Shown here: positions 32,161 to 44,165 of the stretch, piece by piece
Layout of the letters: every line of letters starts with the position of its first letter
Numbering within the stretch: position 1 is the first letter of the stretch
NCBI GenBank assembly: GCA_963576475.1
Contig: OY754975.1
Coordinates: 23,647,454-23,711,453, forward strand
DNA: 64,000 nt
From: Molanna angustata
Taxonomy: Eukaryota; Arthropoda; Insecta; Trichoptera; Molannidae
Direction: 5' to 3'
Position numbers and translations under genes: made by a program
The notes under the pieces: generated by a model
Databases searched by the model: none
What the model saw: only the letters and a program-made list of their open reading frames with translations
What the model was told of the DNA's origin: nothing

Positions 32161-34419
32161 TCTTAACCGACTTAAGGGACGGGATGTAATGAAGGGAAGG
32201 GACGTAATGAGGGATTGAAGGGACTGGAGGTACTGAAGGGCCTGAAGGGACGGGAGGTACTGAAGGGTCTGAAGCGACGGGAGGTACTGAAGGGTCTGAA
32301 GCGACGGGTCTTTTTCTTTTTCTTCTTAATTTTATGTAGACCTTTAGGACAGTTTTTATATAAAATATTTCCTTTAGTCTTTTTCTTCGTTTTCTTATTT
32401 TATGTAGAACTTGTGTGAATTTTATACAAACTATTTCCTATAGATTAATCTTCTTCTTCTTTTATGAAGACCTTTTGGTTTGTTTTCATACAATCTATTT
32501 CCAATAGTCTTATTCTTCTATTTTATGTATTTTAACTTATTTTACGTAGACCATTGGGATAGTTTTTTATAAAAACTATTTCGTATAGTCTTTACTTATC
32601 CTTCTCTTTTTTATTTAGACTTTTGGGTTAGTTTTAAGTCTAATAGTCTATTGTGCAGAAATATTTTTAACGATATGCATACTTGATGAAAATACATATG
32701 TAAAAACGAATGGATTGTGGGATGTGACGATGTAACCTGCACTAGAATCTTTTCAATACTTTTGTTTAATCAAATTTAAACCATTTATATCATCCTATTT
32801 TGAATAATTTTCAACACCTACACATTTGATTTAGTTGACAATATTTAAAGAATGGGGGTTGTGGCCATTACTGAACTCTTCACAATGTTTATATTCAAAT
32901 TAAAAACTATTTACCATAGTTTAAGTCTTCTTCTTCTTCGTTAATGTAGACTTTTGTGTCAATTTTAAGTCTATTAGTCTAATTGTGCAAAAATATAATG
33001 CACACTCGATGCAAAAATATAAAAACGAATATTATGATGTGACCAACACTAGATCTTTTCAGTACATTTGTTTTATCAAATTTTAACCACATCCCAACAT
33101 CCAAAATTACTAAATTTTCAATAGGTACGGTACATATTAAAATTTATTTCGATGATAATATTTAAAAATGGGGGTTGTGGCCAAACCAATCTCTTTACAA
33201 CGTTGATAAACAGTCATATTTAAAACCATTTCGCATAGTCCATGCGTGCAGAAATTTTGTATATTATACTTCATTCACACTTTATAAAAAATAATGGGTT
33301 GTGGCCATCACTTGAACATTTTACAATCAAATTCAATCATATTTCAAACCACTTTTCATAGTCCGATTTTGCAAAATAATTGGGTGACAAAATTATAAAA
33401 ACGATTGCTTTTTCCTTCATAATATTACATTCTTGGCCAACGGCGGGACATAAAAGCTAGTCTAAAGTAATAAAGCAATCAAAATGTTAGTGTCTGTGTG
33501 TGTGTGTGTGTGTTTGTCTCACGCCTTCTGAAAAACCAAGAGGATCTAAAAATCTAATTTAAGTGCGAACATGTACCAGTATACCTGATGCAGTGTCACG
33601 CTAAAAAGAATGCGATAAAAATGCTGAATTTTAAAAATATTTAAATAATTATTTTTTTCATACAAAATTTTCCAAGTCATATCTGTCAAAAAAGTGTACA
33701 TTTTGCACGCAAATATCTGTTAGTTTAAAAGTTAGAAGTAGGTATTTACACAAAAAAAATATATTTTGAAGTATAACTTAGCGTTTAAGTGAAAAACATG
33801 GTGAATATTTGGTATAATTATAATGTTTAACTTATTTTTAAAGTAAGCCTTTTGTACATAAACGCCGCCATTTTAATATCTATTCATACAATATTTCATT
33901 TTCCCACCGAATGAATATGTTCTTGAAAATAATAAACCTTTGAAATAAATGTAATTATGAAATAATAAAATGAAACACAAGACATTACGGCAAGTTTTAA
34001 GACATATATTGTAAAAATGTGTTATTTATTAGTAAAGATATAGGCATAATAAAATTGCATAATTTGTATATAATATTTGATTTTTCTGACAATTTTCATT
34101 TTTATGGCATCGAACAAACCAATGTAGGTACCTACATATTCAAAAAATGTATCCGAACCATTCGATATTACTTACGTGTTCGAATCGTTTCCATGGCTAC
34201 AGAAAGAATGTGATATTCAAATAAAATTTGTTAGGAATCGAATTTATTTAGAAGGTTGTTGTAGGTAGGTACCTACCTAATACTATTTACTTACAAATCA
34301 ACAATAATATACCTTTACTGATTTCCTATAGGAAAATTATTTTATTTATTTATTTATCAACCGTTTGTCCGATTATAATGAAACTTTGGTGAATTGTCGA
34401 GCGTATGCCCAGGATGGTT

Positions 34420-35275
34420 TTTGGATTTAAACTTTTTTCTTATTCTTCTTCTTCTTCGTGTATTTGGTCGTTTTACCTATGAAGGGGGAGTATCCTGGGA
34501 AAAGAAGGTCCGACTGTCCCTCCATCTCTTCACAGGTCTTCCAGGACGGGTTCTGCATATAAACTTTTTTCTTCTTTTTCTTCAACGTGTACTAGGTCAT
34601 CTTACCTATGAAGATGAACTATCCTGGGAGATGAAGGTCCAATTTTCCTTCCATTTCTTCGCAGGTTTCTGGATTTAAACTTTTTTCTTCTTCTTCTTCA
34701 TCGTCTATTTGGTCATTTTACCTTTGAAGGTGGACTAACCTGGGAGAAGAATGTCCAATTTTCCTTCCATCTCTTCGCAGGTATCTGGATTTAAACTTAT
34801 TTCTTCTTCTTCTTCTTCATCGTGTATTTTTGGTCATTTTACCTATGAAGTTGGAGAATCCTGGGAGAAGAAGGTCCAACTGTCCTTCCATCTCTTCGCA
34901 GGTTTCTGGATTTAAACTTTTTTCTTCTTCTTCTTCATCGTCTATTTGGTCATTTTACCTTTGAAGGTGGACTAACCTGGGAGAAGAATGTCCAATTTTC
35001 CTTCCATCTCTTCGCAGGTATCTGGATTTAAACTTATTTCTTCTTCTTCTTCTTCATCGTGTATTTTTGGTCATTTTACCTATGAAGTTGGAGAATCCTG
35101 GGAGAAGAAGGTCCAACTGTCCTTCCATCTCTTCGCAGGTATCTGGGTTTAAACTTTTTTCTTCTTCTTCGTGTATTTAGTCATTTTACCTATTAAGTAG
35201 AGCATCCTGGGAAAAGAAGGTTCTTTCATCTCTTCTCGGTTCTTCCAGGATGGTTTCTGGATTTTAACTTTTCTT
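34420..35275 (+). repeat. TTC-rich tandem array with a 237-bp higher-order repeat
   Basis: The ~117-bp units of unit 1 recur here about seven times. A two-unit block with TTTACCTTTGAAGG then TGAAGTTGGAGAATCC is duplicated at about 34683-34920 and 34921-35157. CATCGTCTATTTGG falls at 34699 and 34936, a 237-bp period, and the blocks are almost identical. This dimer expansion is missing from unit 1. Confidence 0.88.
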
Positions 35276-35970
35276 AACCGACTGATGGGACGGGATGTAA
35301 TGAAGGGAAGGGAGGCACTAAAGGGCCTGAAGGGACGGGAGGTATAAAACTGCCTGAAGGGACGGAAGGTACTGAAGGGCCTGATGGGAAGGGACGTAAT
35401 GAGGGATTAAAGGGACGGGAGGTACTGAAGGGCCTGAAGCGGCTGGTCCTGGAGTCTAATTCTTTTTCTTCTTAATTTTATGTAGACCTTTAGGGCAGTT
35501 TTTATACAAACTATTTCCTATTGTCTAATTCATCTTCTTCTTCTTTTATGTATACATTTGGGCCATTTTTTTATAAAAATGATTTCCTTTAGTCTAATTA
35601 TTATTCTTCTTCATTTAAGTACGTAGACTTTTGGGAGAGTTTTAATACAAACTATTTCCAATAGTCTTATTCATTTTCTTTTATGTAGACCTTTTGGTCA
35701 GTATTTATACAAACTATTTCCAATAGTCTAAATATTCTTCTTCTTCTTTTTTGTAGACCTTTGGGTGAGCTTTTATACAATCTATTTCCAATAGTCTAAT
35801 TCTTCTATTAGGTATATGTTTTTTTACTTATTTTATGTAGACCATTGGAATAGTTTTTTATACAAACTATTTCTTATAGTCTTATACTTATTTTTCTCTT
35901 TTTTATTTAGTCTTTTGGGTTAGTTTTAAGTCTAATAGTCTATTGTGCAGAAATATTATTAACGATATGC

Positions 35971-36132
35971 ACATTTGATACTTACTTACTTTCCGTGTCC
36001 GGAACACCATCATATTGGTTGGTGCTCCGGTGGTGGAAGGATTGGCCGGCATTCTGCCGTTTCCAGGGACGCCCGATTGCTTTTCCGAAGTTAACCGAAA
36101 CTCAATCTACGTGGAGGCTCCTTACACTTGAT
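35971..36132. mobile_element. 144-bp insertion private to Helitron unit 2
   Basis: Unit 1 reads GATATGCATACTTGATGAAAAT. Unit 2 reads GATATGCACATTTGAT, then 144 extra bases (35980-36123), then ACACTTGATGAAAAT. ACATTTGAT and ACACTTGAT form an imperfect 9-bp target duplication. The insert begins ACTTACTTACTTTCCGTGTC and is GC-richer than its host, with GGTGGTGGAAGGATTGGCC. No inverted repeats or poly-A are seen. The 60-codon frame at 35995-36177 crosses its border and is not considered a gene. Confidence 0.75.
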
Positions 36133-36873
36133 GAAAATACATATGAAATGAATGGGATATGGGATGTGACGATATAACCTGCACTAGAATCTTTTCAATA
36201 CTTTTGTTTAATTAAATTTAAACCATTTATATCATCCTATTTTGAATAATTTTCAACACCTAATATTTAAAGAATGGGGTTGTGGCCATTACTGAACTCT
36301 TCACAACATTTATATTCAAATTAAAAACTATTTACTATAGTTAAAGTCTTCTTCTTCTTCGTTAATGAAGACTTTCAGTCAAATTGAGCAAAAATATAAT
36401 GCACACTTGATGAAAAAATATAAAAACGAATGGGATGTGACCAATACTAGATCTTTTCAGTACCTACGTTTGTTTAATCAAATTTTAACCACATCCCAAC
36501 ATCCAAAATTACTAAATTTTCAATAGGTACACATTACAATTTGTTTTCGATGATAATATTTAAAAATGGGGGTTGTGGCCAAACCAATCTCTTTACAACG
36601 TTGATAAACAGTCATATTTAAAACCATTACGCATAGTCCATGCGAGCAGAAATTGTATAAATATTATACTTCATTCACACTTTATAGCAATATATAAAAA
36701 AGAATGGGTTGTGGCCATCACTTGAACATTTTACAATACTTAAACTCAATCAAATTTCAAACCACTTTTCATAGTCTGATATTGCAAAATAATTGGGTGA
36801 CAATATTATAAAAACGATTGCCTTTTCTTTCACAATTTTACATTCTTGGCTAACGGCGGGACATAAAAGCTAG

Positions 36874-38264
36874 TTAGATAATAAAACTGCATTAAAATGA
36901 ATTGATACATACAAGGGCTTATATTAAAAAAAAATAATGTCAATAAGTGGTCCACGTGTTATCCGTTACTTAAGGTAATGGTATTCGTACCCATCAAAGT
37001 CTCCAAGTTTTGTATTCTTCTTGGACGCTGTGATTGGCAATATACAAATTATATAATGTAGCTTTTGTTATTGTAATTTGAAATAGCTGTTGTATCCAGT
37101 AAAATAAAAATACCAAATAAGTAGACAACAAAAAAACTGACCCGTAAAACAGTTAACTGTATTCAGCGTTAATTTGCATCCGTCTTGACGAAAATGTGAT
37201 TTAATATTCGAATACTCATGGCTATTAAATAAAGTCAAGATATGTCAACACTACCCCACGGTCCAAACGCTAGTAAAGTTAATGTTACTAAGCCAGGAAT
37301 TAAACGACTATGACATAAAACTATGAAACCTAGTAGGTACTTATCTGCATACATTAGAAGCTGAAAATTCCATAAATCAAAGTTTCAAGTAAGTTATGAA
37401 AAGACCGCAGAGTAGATTTCATAGTCACATTATGAAACGGCAGAGTAAAGTAATAACATACAACATAATGAAGATTTATTTCACATTTGTTAAGTAAACC
37501 TCTTTACAAACCATGATTCAACATAATATCGTTATGAAAGCAACATCTGCTTAGAAGTGCTGATGTTTTATACAAAATGAGTAGATTATAAAGAATGCTT
37601 GATGGTTACCAAGGCTCAGAATCACTTGACACCATTACATAAAAAAAAAATCTGTTATTAGAAATTGGGATCGTTTGGATAAAGTACTAATTATCTAAGG
37701 AATTCGACAGCTTCAACAAGGCCACTTTGATCGATGTTTTAGAGGTAAAGGGCCTTTGAAATGGAATAAGTTGTATGCTGATACATATGTTTGAAGCACA
37801 GAGCATTTAAATTTGAGTACTTAACCTAGGACAACTTTTATTTTATTCAACTGAAAATAAAATGACAAACATTCGAATCCAAAAAAAAAATATTATACGA
37901 TGTAAATTTAAAATCAAACCAAAGAAGTCAAGTGGGTGTCGTTAATGGCTTCGTGGATTTTGCAGATACCAGAGTTCGAAAAAAATATGATTTTATTGTC
38001 CAACCATAACAACAATATTACATCGCCCAGCTGTCATACGAATGTATTTGTATACCCTATCACCTTGCACAATTTAATTGGTTATGATAAATGACATGTC
38101 TGCAATTTTGTTCAAGCGCTCTATGTTATTTTTCTATGATCACTCAACGAATTTACCTCAAATATTCATAGTTTATATTATAAAAATGTGTGCATATTTA
38201 AATATCAGTGTAAAAAAAAACAAATATTAAAATTCTACGTACCCAATAATATGTGCCGACCGCA
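36874..38264. other. No gene seen
   Basis: AT-rich DNA without recognised repeat borders or coding frames. Confidence 0.5.
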
Positions 38265-38355
38265 GCCGTTTGTGCCTTGGTAAGCCGTTTGGCTTCTGTG
38301 CGGGCGTCCTGGATTCCATCCCCAGGAGAAATTTATTTAAATTTATTTCTCACGC
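38265..38355 (+). mobile_element. tRNA-derived SINE, family B
   Basis: The head AGCCGTTTGGCTTCTGTGCG is followed by GGGCGTCCTGGATTCCATCC (mutated B box). The body GAGAAATTTATTTAAATTT then forms a GAGAAAT...ATTTCTC palindrome. The minus strand at 60095-60192 shares the GCGGGCGTCCTGGGTTCGAT head and the body, which defines a second SINE family in the window. Confidence 0.6.
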
Positions 38356-38384
38356 AATTCTTGCTTCTCTGGGATGGAAGCACT

Positions 38385-38470
38385 GATTAGTTGGAAGAAA
38401 TTGCCATATGGAAATAAACTCACCACTTGCGCAGGGTGCAAGGAAGTGTTTATTATAATTATTATCATTT
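38385..38470 (+). repeat. LINE 3' tail, family A
   Basis: TTAGTTGGAAGAAATTGCC then GGAAATAAACTCACCACTTG matches the tail core at 11216-11255. No coding sequence is readable upstream. Confidence 0.5.
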
Positions 38471-38721
38471 CAATAAACCTTATTGTGTATAGACAATAAT
38501 TGTGTTTGGACAACTTTTTGAATTGATGCTGAACAGAGAGGTATATTTTGGAGTAAACCTCCAAACCTTCCTTGTCAGAATCATTAACAGAAAAAAATAT
38601 TAAACTTTTCTTACCACAAATCTTCTCCCTGCCTATATCCCAACTCATTGTCCGTGCAGACTATTGGTGTCAACCTTTCTCGTCCTTGAGTTATATATTA
38701 TATTCTCCTGTCTTTCATTAT

Positions 38722-38765
38722 GTCATCTATGTAGGACATGTCATTGCATGTCCTACATAGATGAC
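38722..38765. repeat. Perfect 19-bp hairpin with 6-nt loop
   Basis: GTCATCTATGTAGGACATG (38722-38740), loop TCATTG, and its exact reverse complement at 38747-38765. There is no U-run or other RNA-gene context. Confidence 0.95.
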
Positions 38766-39355
38766 ACCAGAAGATCCACAGAAATTGCTTTGTTTACAAG
38801 GTGATCTGGTCGTCTGCGTCCAAAGTTCCCGTACCTACCAAATAATTCTGTCGTCTATGTTACTATCAATACCAGTAATACTAAAGCTTCTACGAATGTG
38901 TGAACTTTTTTTTATTCAGGACAATCCAGCTGATCGTCTTTGTAAGTATACAACAATTTTAATCTAAAATCATTTGATTTTATCGTAATAAAAAAGCAGG
39001 TTCAGACATTTATTCACTTTTCATCAAGTTGGATTAGTGAATTATTATAATGGATTATTCTTGAATATTAATTCAAGAATAATCCAATATAACTTCCACA
39101 ATGTACAACAAACTATTGTCAAAATTCATCCATACAACGAGCTTGCAGTAATTATAATTCATGGTGGACATCCATCAACACACAGAAGCTAAATTCAAGT
39201 CTCAAGTTTTCGAGTCATTGATGAGGGGGTTGATAAAGTTGCAGTGATTCTAATTTCCCACTTCCTTCCATTCATTTTCCCTCCTCATGAGCACATTAAC
39301 ATTTTTTTTGTTGTTGTTTTTTTTTTCTCTTAATTTTGATCTCATGTAGGTACCT
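38766..39355. other. No gene seen; second perfect hairpin at 39052-39085
   Basis: GGATTATTCTTGAA (39052-39065) and its reverse complement (39072-39085) enclose a 6-nt loop. The rest is unrecognised. Confidence 0.6.
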
Positions 39356-39930
39356 TATTTATTTATTTATACATATATTATTAAGGCCCACTTACAGCTA
39401 ACAAGTCATTATACATCAATAGTTTCATAAAATAAGAAAAAGCTGATACAAAACTGGTCAGCCAATAACAAGTGGCCACATCCTGCATTAAAAATTGGCA
39501 TACAAATCTATAAGAAAATAAAAATATCTTAAATGGAATTTATATAAAAATGAATAGATACAATAGAAATTAAGATCACAACAAAGGAAAATAGTGAAAA
39601 ATGTTAACAAAAGAAAACAAAAAGATAAACATTGCTATAAAAGATACAATCAAGCACAAACTGATAAAAAAAAGAAACATTATAGATAGAAAAAAAATTT
39701 AAACAAAAAAGCTAGTTTAATTTATAAGTGAGGAAAGTTTTCTTCTGAATGTCACCAGACTTTCACCAAAAGTATCAATGTCCTTATTAATATATAAAGT
39801 ATTATAAAATCTACATATCCGAGTAATGAAATGGAATTTTAAAAAAACCTGTGTTAATGTTGAAAAACTGTAATCTGGTAATAAATAGTTCTGGTTTCTG
39901 AACCTTATATTTACTAAATTAATAATTTTT
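39356..39930 (-). mobile_element. LINE 3' end (tail family B), minus strand
   Basis: The minus-strand tail is TAAATAAATAAATA (plus-strand TTTATTTATTTATA at 39356-39372), preceded by GTAAGTGGGCCTTAATAATA. Upstream, at about 39930-39735, the minus strand reads FRNQNYLLPDYSFSTLTQVF, then ITRICRFYNTLYINKDIDTF, then GESLVTFRRKLSSLIN and a stop. This is the R---LYN-L......F--SL--FRR-L end of LINE polyproteins. A 360-bp 3' UTR separates the two. Confidence 0.68.
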
Positions 39931-42767
39931 ATATATGGTCAAATTTTTATATACGGAGACGTACTTATTCAAGACGAGTAAAATTACTGCAAACTGTTTT
40001 GATTTACAATTTAAGCAACACTTATTTTATGTAATGTATATTGTTGGACTGTTTGTTTGCTTAAAAATAAATAAATAATCAAATTATTGATTGTCCACCG
40101 TAAGTTATTCTGGTAAGATTGGATTATCAAGATTCAAAAGTAAAGGTAGTAAATAACTTAATCTATGTAAATATAATGTTTACATTTGTATAAAAGAGTT
40201 TTAAAAGTTCCTCTCCGTTGGGAGAGAGGTCTCATTTTTAAGCTTTTGTGAATTTAATTTCACGGTCTGTGTGATATTTAAAAAGTTATCCACATTTAAG
40301 TAAGGTGAGTAATGAGAAATAAGAGAGAGATGTTTTTTTAGAGGATTATTTCTTCCCTGGCTGATAATATTTAATTGTAGTCGAATGTTTGTGGTGTTAA
40401 CTAATTCGCTCAGTTATTTCTTATTACCTGCATATTTCGTTTCTAATTATATTAATATTATAAAAGTGATGGACAAAAACTAGCCAAGATGAAGGCGGTC
40501 TTTATTTAACTTTAAACATTAAATAATCTTCAATAGATCAGTGCGATTATTTAAAGCATATAGTGAAGATGAAAGAAATATTTCGAAAGGTGGGTTTAGT
40601 ACATTTATCAAATTCATTAACAGTCAAAAAATCATTTACTCAGTTAATGGTTATATAAAGTATTATCAAAATTAAATTAGATTAAATTAATTAGAAATAC
40701 TTTTTTTAATTATGGACAACAATCTGTTTGATTATAGAATCGGCGATTTTGAAAGATCGTTTTAAGAAATTGAGCAGGTGGAAAGTTTTTTGATGACGCA
40801 AAATTTATAAGGTGTGTTCACAGGTGCGTTGTAATCCGTTTGTTGATTACGACGACATTAATTTTAGAAGAAAGTACAGATTTTCAAAGGCCGGAGTTAG
40901 ACATCTCGTAGATTTATTTGGAAGAAGGCTAATAAATGGAGATATGTCCAGAAATGGAGGAAAAATATCACCGATACGTATACAGTAAACCATCAAAACC
41001 ATGCAGTAAACAAACAATGACAAACATAGAAATACGATGATTCTCGATAGATGTCATAGATGACGGCTAATAAAGTCATAGAGAATGAACAAAAAATAGC
41101 ATAAAGTAGAGAAAATTCCGAAATTCCCGTTAAATGGCTGCGTTCACACAACATTCATTCCGTATTCCATGGTTTACTTAGTCCTTGTACATTTTTACAT
41201 TATTAGTAAGAACCCACTAAACCACGAATTAGTGCCTAATACATGGTTTACGTAGTGCGAGGTTTAGTTGGCTAAAACGAGTTTTAACGAAAATGTTATT
41301 AGTACCGAAAATGTTATTGTAAAAATGTTATAAGTGAAAGTATAAGGACAATGCAGTCCGACATACTATCATACATCTATTTGATATTTTTGGCATATTA
41401 CAGTAATATGTTTTGTGGTTCAGTTATATATGATTACAGTGTATGTCGTTCAGTGCGTTTGGATTACAGTGTATGTCATACGATATATTATGACATTTTG
41501 TGTTCTTTCTACAGCACAATCTAAAACTACAATCGAATTCATATTGATATGTGTTACGACCAATCACTTTCTTTGCTTTCATTTGTGAATAGATCGAACA
41601 TTGAACGGCAGTACAGATGTCGAACGAAAAACCACATGAATATAGTTTTTCCATAAACTTTTGAAACCATTATTGATAAACGATAACACAAGCAGTATTA
41701 GTATTTTCTTTGAAATAAGATCAAGGCCAGGGCAGATCATGCACATCCCTATTCTTATCACTCGCTCTATAATTGAACTTTACATGTGGGTCTAACTCCT
41801 ACCTCTACAAAACATACAAAATTGGATTAGTGCAATAACTAATTACAATATTATACGAAATTAACACAATTCTGAATAAAGAACAAAATAATAATAATCT
41901 ATTTACTTATTTTACAAAGGTTTTACTGTCAATTTTGCTACCGTCTTCAGAGTTAACGGCTTGAAAATCAATTTGCAACTTAAGTTGCCCCAAAATTAGC
42001 TGAGACTAAAACCTCAACTAAAAATCTATTCAATGCACCCATGAGGTTGAGTTATATATAACACAAACGGCGCTATAAAAATAATTCAAGTTTATTATTA
42101 TCCATTTTATTCATTTTATTTCAGGCGACATTTGAACCTGGGTTATTAGATAATAATTGAAGCATTCACATAATATCTGAGAATAATTCCTTAATTATTA
42201 TCATTAATGATAAAAATTATTTTTATAACACAGAGAAAACCTTGTGTACTTTTCACCAACATCGTAAAAATTACTTGTGTGAAGGTTAGTATGTTTTTTT
42301 GTCAAAAACCAAAAAAGAATGAATATTCCTCGCGTGTTTCAAAAAAATATTGACAGCTGTCAACAAACAATGACAGAAACACGGTGATCAAGAAATAAAA
42401 TTGAAAAAAGATTTCTCGAATGTTCGATCGAAACGTAAAGTAGATTATTCTATATGTATGTCTTTCAAAAGAATTTCATTAATATTATATTTTCATTTAA
42501 AAATTTTAAAATTCGTAGGTATTCAATAAGGAATCATTTCATACGAAATTTTATCAACAGAAATATAAACTTTAGTAAAAAAAAGCAAATTTCAATTAAA
42601 ATTTATTTGCGATATTAGTTTTTACTACGGACACTGATATTATTTTATTTTCAAATCAAATCAATAAGGTTAGGTTATAATAAATTAAAGATAACTTATT
42701 ATATGACGTTACCAATTAAAATTTATATAGATATCTAAGAAAAGTAACAACTTATTTTATGTGTCCC
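39931..42767. other. No gene seen
   Basis: AT-rich DNA. Noted items are an AAATAAATAAATAA end at 40065-40078, which may be a further LINE tail on the plus strand, and the palindrome TTGACAGCTGTCAA near 42350. The 76- and 60-codon minus-strand frames at 41424-41761 show no motif. Confidence 0.45.
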
Positions 42768-43085
42768 GGACATACATATTAGGCCTTTCTACTCCAATAC
42801 GTTGCAGCAGCAATTGCCAGTTCGCTTGTCACAACCAAGTCTTCCTCGTTACATCCCTGTAACATGTTTCGGCAGACAAGAAGATTCGTATCATCTTGGA
42901 TCTCCCCGCAATACTTAATTAACGTGTCCGGATATACATAATAGGCCTTTCCACTCCAATACGTTGCAGCAGCAATTGCCAGTTCATTTGTCACAACCAA
43001 GTCTTCCTCGTTACATCCCTGTACCATGTTTCGGCAGACAAGAAGATGCGTATCATCTTGGACCTCCCCGCAATTTCAAGATACA
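42768..43085 (-). repeat. Duplicated 156-bp open-frame unit
   Basis: Two units are arranged in tandem (about 42768-42924 and 42925-43080). On the minus strand one frame is open across both. Each unit encodes LLVCRNM-QGCNEEDLVV then ELAIAAATYWS-KA, and the first adds YYVYPDTLIKYC. I recognise no family. The frame is closed upstream by a TGA just before the first unit, and a TAT to TAA change ends the second. All the unit differences I can find change the protein, and none is silent. That fits a decaying duplicated fragment more than a constrained gene. Confidence 0.8.
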
Positions 43086-43721
43086 TCCTCTTCTCGACCT
43101 ACACTTCACCTGTACGAGTTATTTTTACACCTGAAAAATAAATAAAGTACCTTTATCATATAACTAGTTACATGTAACACATGAGATCCAACTGTCGATA
43201 GCGATAGTATGTATAGTTGAAAAATAAGCACCAAACTATAAACCCACAAATCCAAAGTATTGAATATTATAAGATATGTTGTTTTCTATACAATACATGT
43301 AGGTATGTATATCAAGATAGGATAGTATGGAGGTCAGTCCTTTTTTCCTACCCAGAATATTATGAAAACAGCATGATGGTTTGTGTGTATGTTTGGAGAT
43401 TAAGTATCAAACTATTAAGTCTTCTTAGATATTGTGTATAGGCGACTGACATACAAATTGTATGAAGCGATGTCGTCAATTAATTCAATTTTTATAAAAA
43501 TAGTTAAAAAAAAATTAAGATGTACATAGGTATTACAATGTTTATATTTTTTTATAGAAAATTAAATTATCTAGATGGGGTGTTTCGGCTTTATTCGATA
43601 TTTTTAAAAACTTTGGAAATATAGGCAACTTAACATATAAATTTACCATAAAAAAACATTTTTCTTAAAATTTCAATTTTTTGGAAAAAAAAATTGAGAT
43701 TTTGTATTTGTCTATGTTCAT
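43086..43721. other. Mostly unrecognised; LINE family C trace at 43297-43400
   Basis: ATCAAGATAGGATAGTATGG then GGTCAGTCCTTTTTTCC at 43310-43350 resembles the QDR-VWRSVLS end of family C in the plus orientation. Nothing else is recognised. Confidence 0.4.
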
Positions 43722-44165
43722 ACCAATTTTCAGCGTTCTAGTTTTTATGGTTTCTGAGATATTATATGGAATAATATAGTAAAAATTCAAAACATGATAA
43801 CCCCTGACTGAAAAATATTCAAAATACTGAGTATGAAAGTTTTGTAGGGCTGTCATTATTTAAACATTCTGAAATTTTGGGCTTCGTAAATTGAGCGGAT
43901 TGAAGTTATAAGGGGGGACGGACACACACACAGGCACACAGACACACTAAATAATGTTCTATTCCGAATTCTGAGTAAATCCGTATATGGAACATAAATA
44001 TATCCTGCGAAACCTCTAAGTTTTTTGTTTTTTGACTTTAATATTAGAAAAACCGTGAAAATATATACCCTGCATACAAATCTCGCCTATCTTGGTATGA
44101 TAATTTGTCGATATGTTAAGAAAAATAAATACTCTTGAACAAATCCATAGTTGGACAGTAAAAAT
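43722..44165 (+). repeat. Dispersed repeat, copy 2 of a pair
   Basis: Partner of 18-405, with landmarks in the same order. This copy has an extra ACACACACAGGCACACAGAC stretch and TATATGGAACATAAATATAT where copy 1 is shorter. Confidence 0.7.

Larger units (their letters stand above)
30209..33460 (+). mobile_element. Helitron-like unit 1 of a head-to-tail pair (3252 bp)
   Basis: It starts TCTAAAGTAATAAAGCAATC after host A (30208). It ends GGCGGGACATAAAAGCTAG and is followed directly by the second unit. Order inside: (TG)n at about 30238-30294, a conserved AT-rich block (30300-31420), a TTC-rich tandem array (31425-32160), a GA-rich 27-bp tandem (32170-32310), a third array with TTTTATGTAGACC and CAATAGTCT (32311-32650), and spaced GGGTTGTGGCC motifs (32860, 33172, 33300). 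No Rep/helicase is present, so it is non-autonomous. It carries a 236-bp MITE at 30600-30835 that unit 2 lacks. The ends fit Helitrons, but the 3' hairpin is only a weak GCC/GGC. Confidence 0.68.
33461..36873 (+). mobile_element. Helitron-like unit 2 of a head-to-tail pair (3413 bp)
   Basis: It starts TCTAAAGTAATAAAGCAATC immediately after CTAG of unit 1. It ends GGCGGGACATAAAAGCTAG before host T (36874). Its modules have the same order as unit 1: (TG)n at about 33494-33512, conserved block, TTC array (34420-35275), GA-rich array (35285-35455), third array (35460-35950) and GGGTTGTGGCC motifs. It lacks the MITE of unit 1 but has its own 144-bp insert (35980-36123). No Rep/helicase is present. 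Confidence 0.68.
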
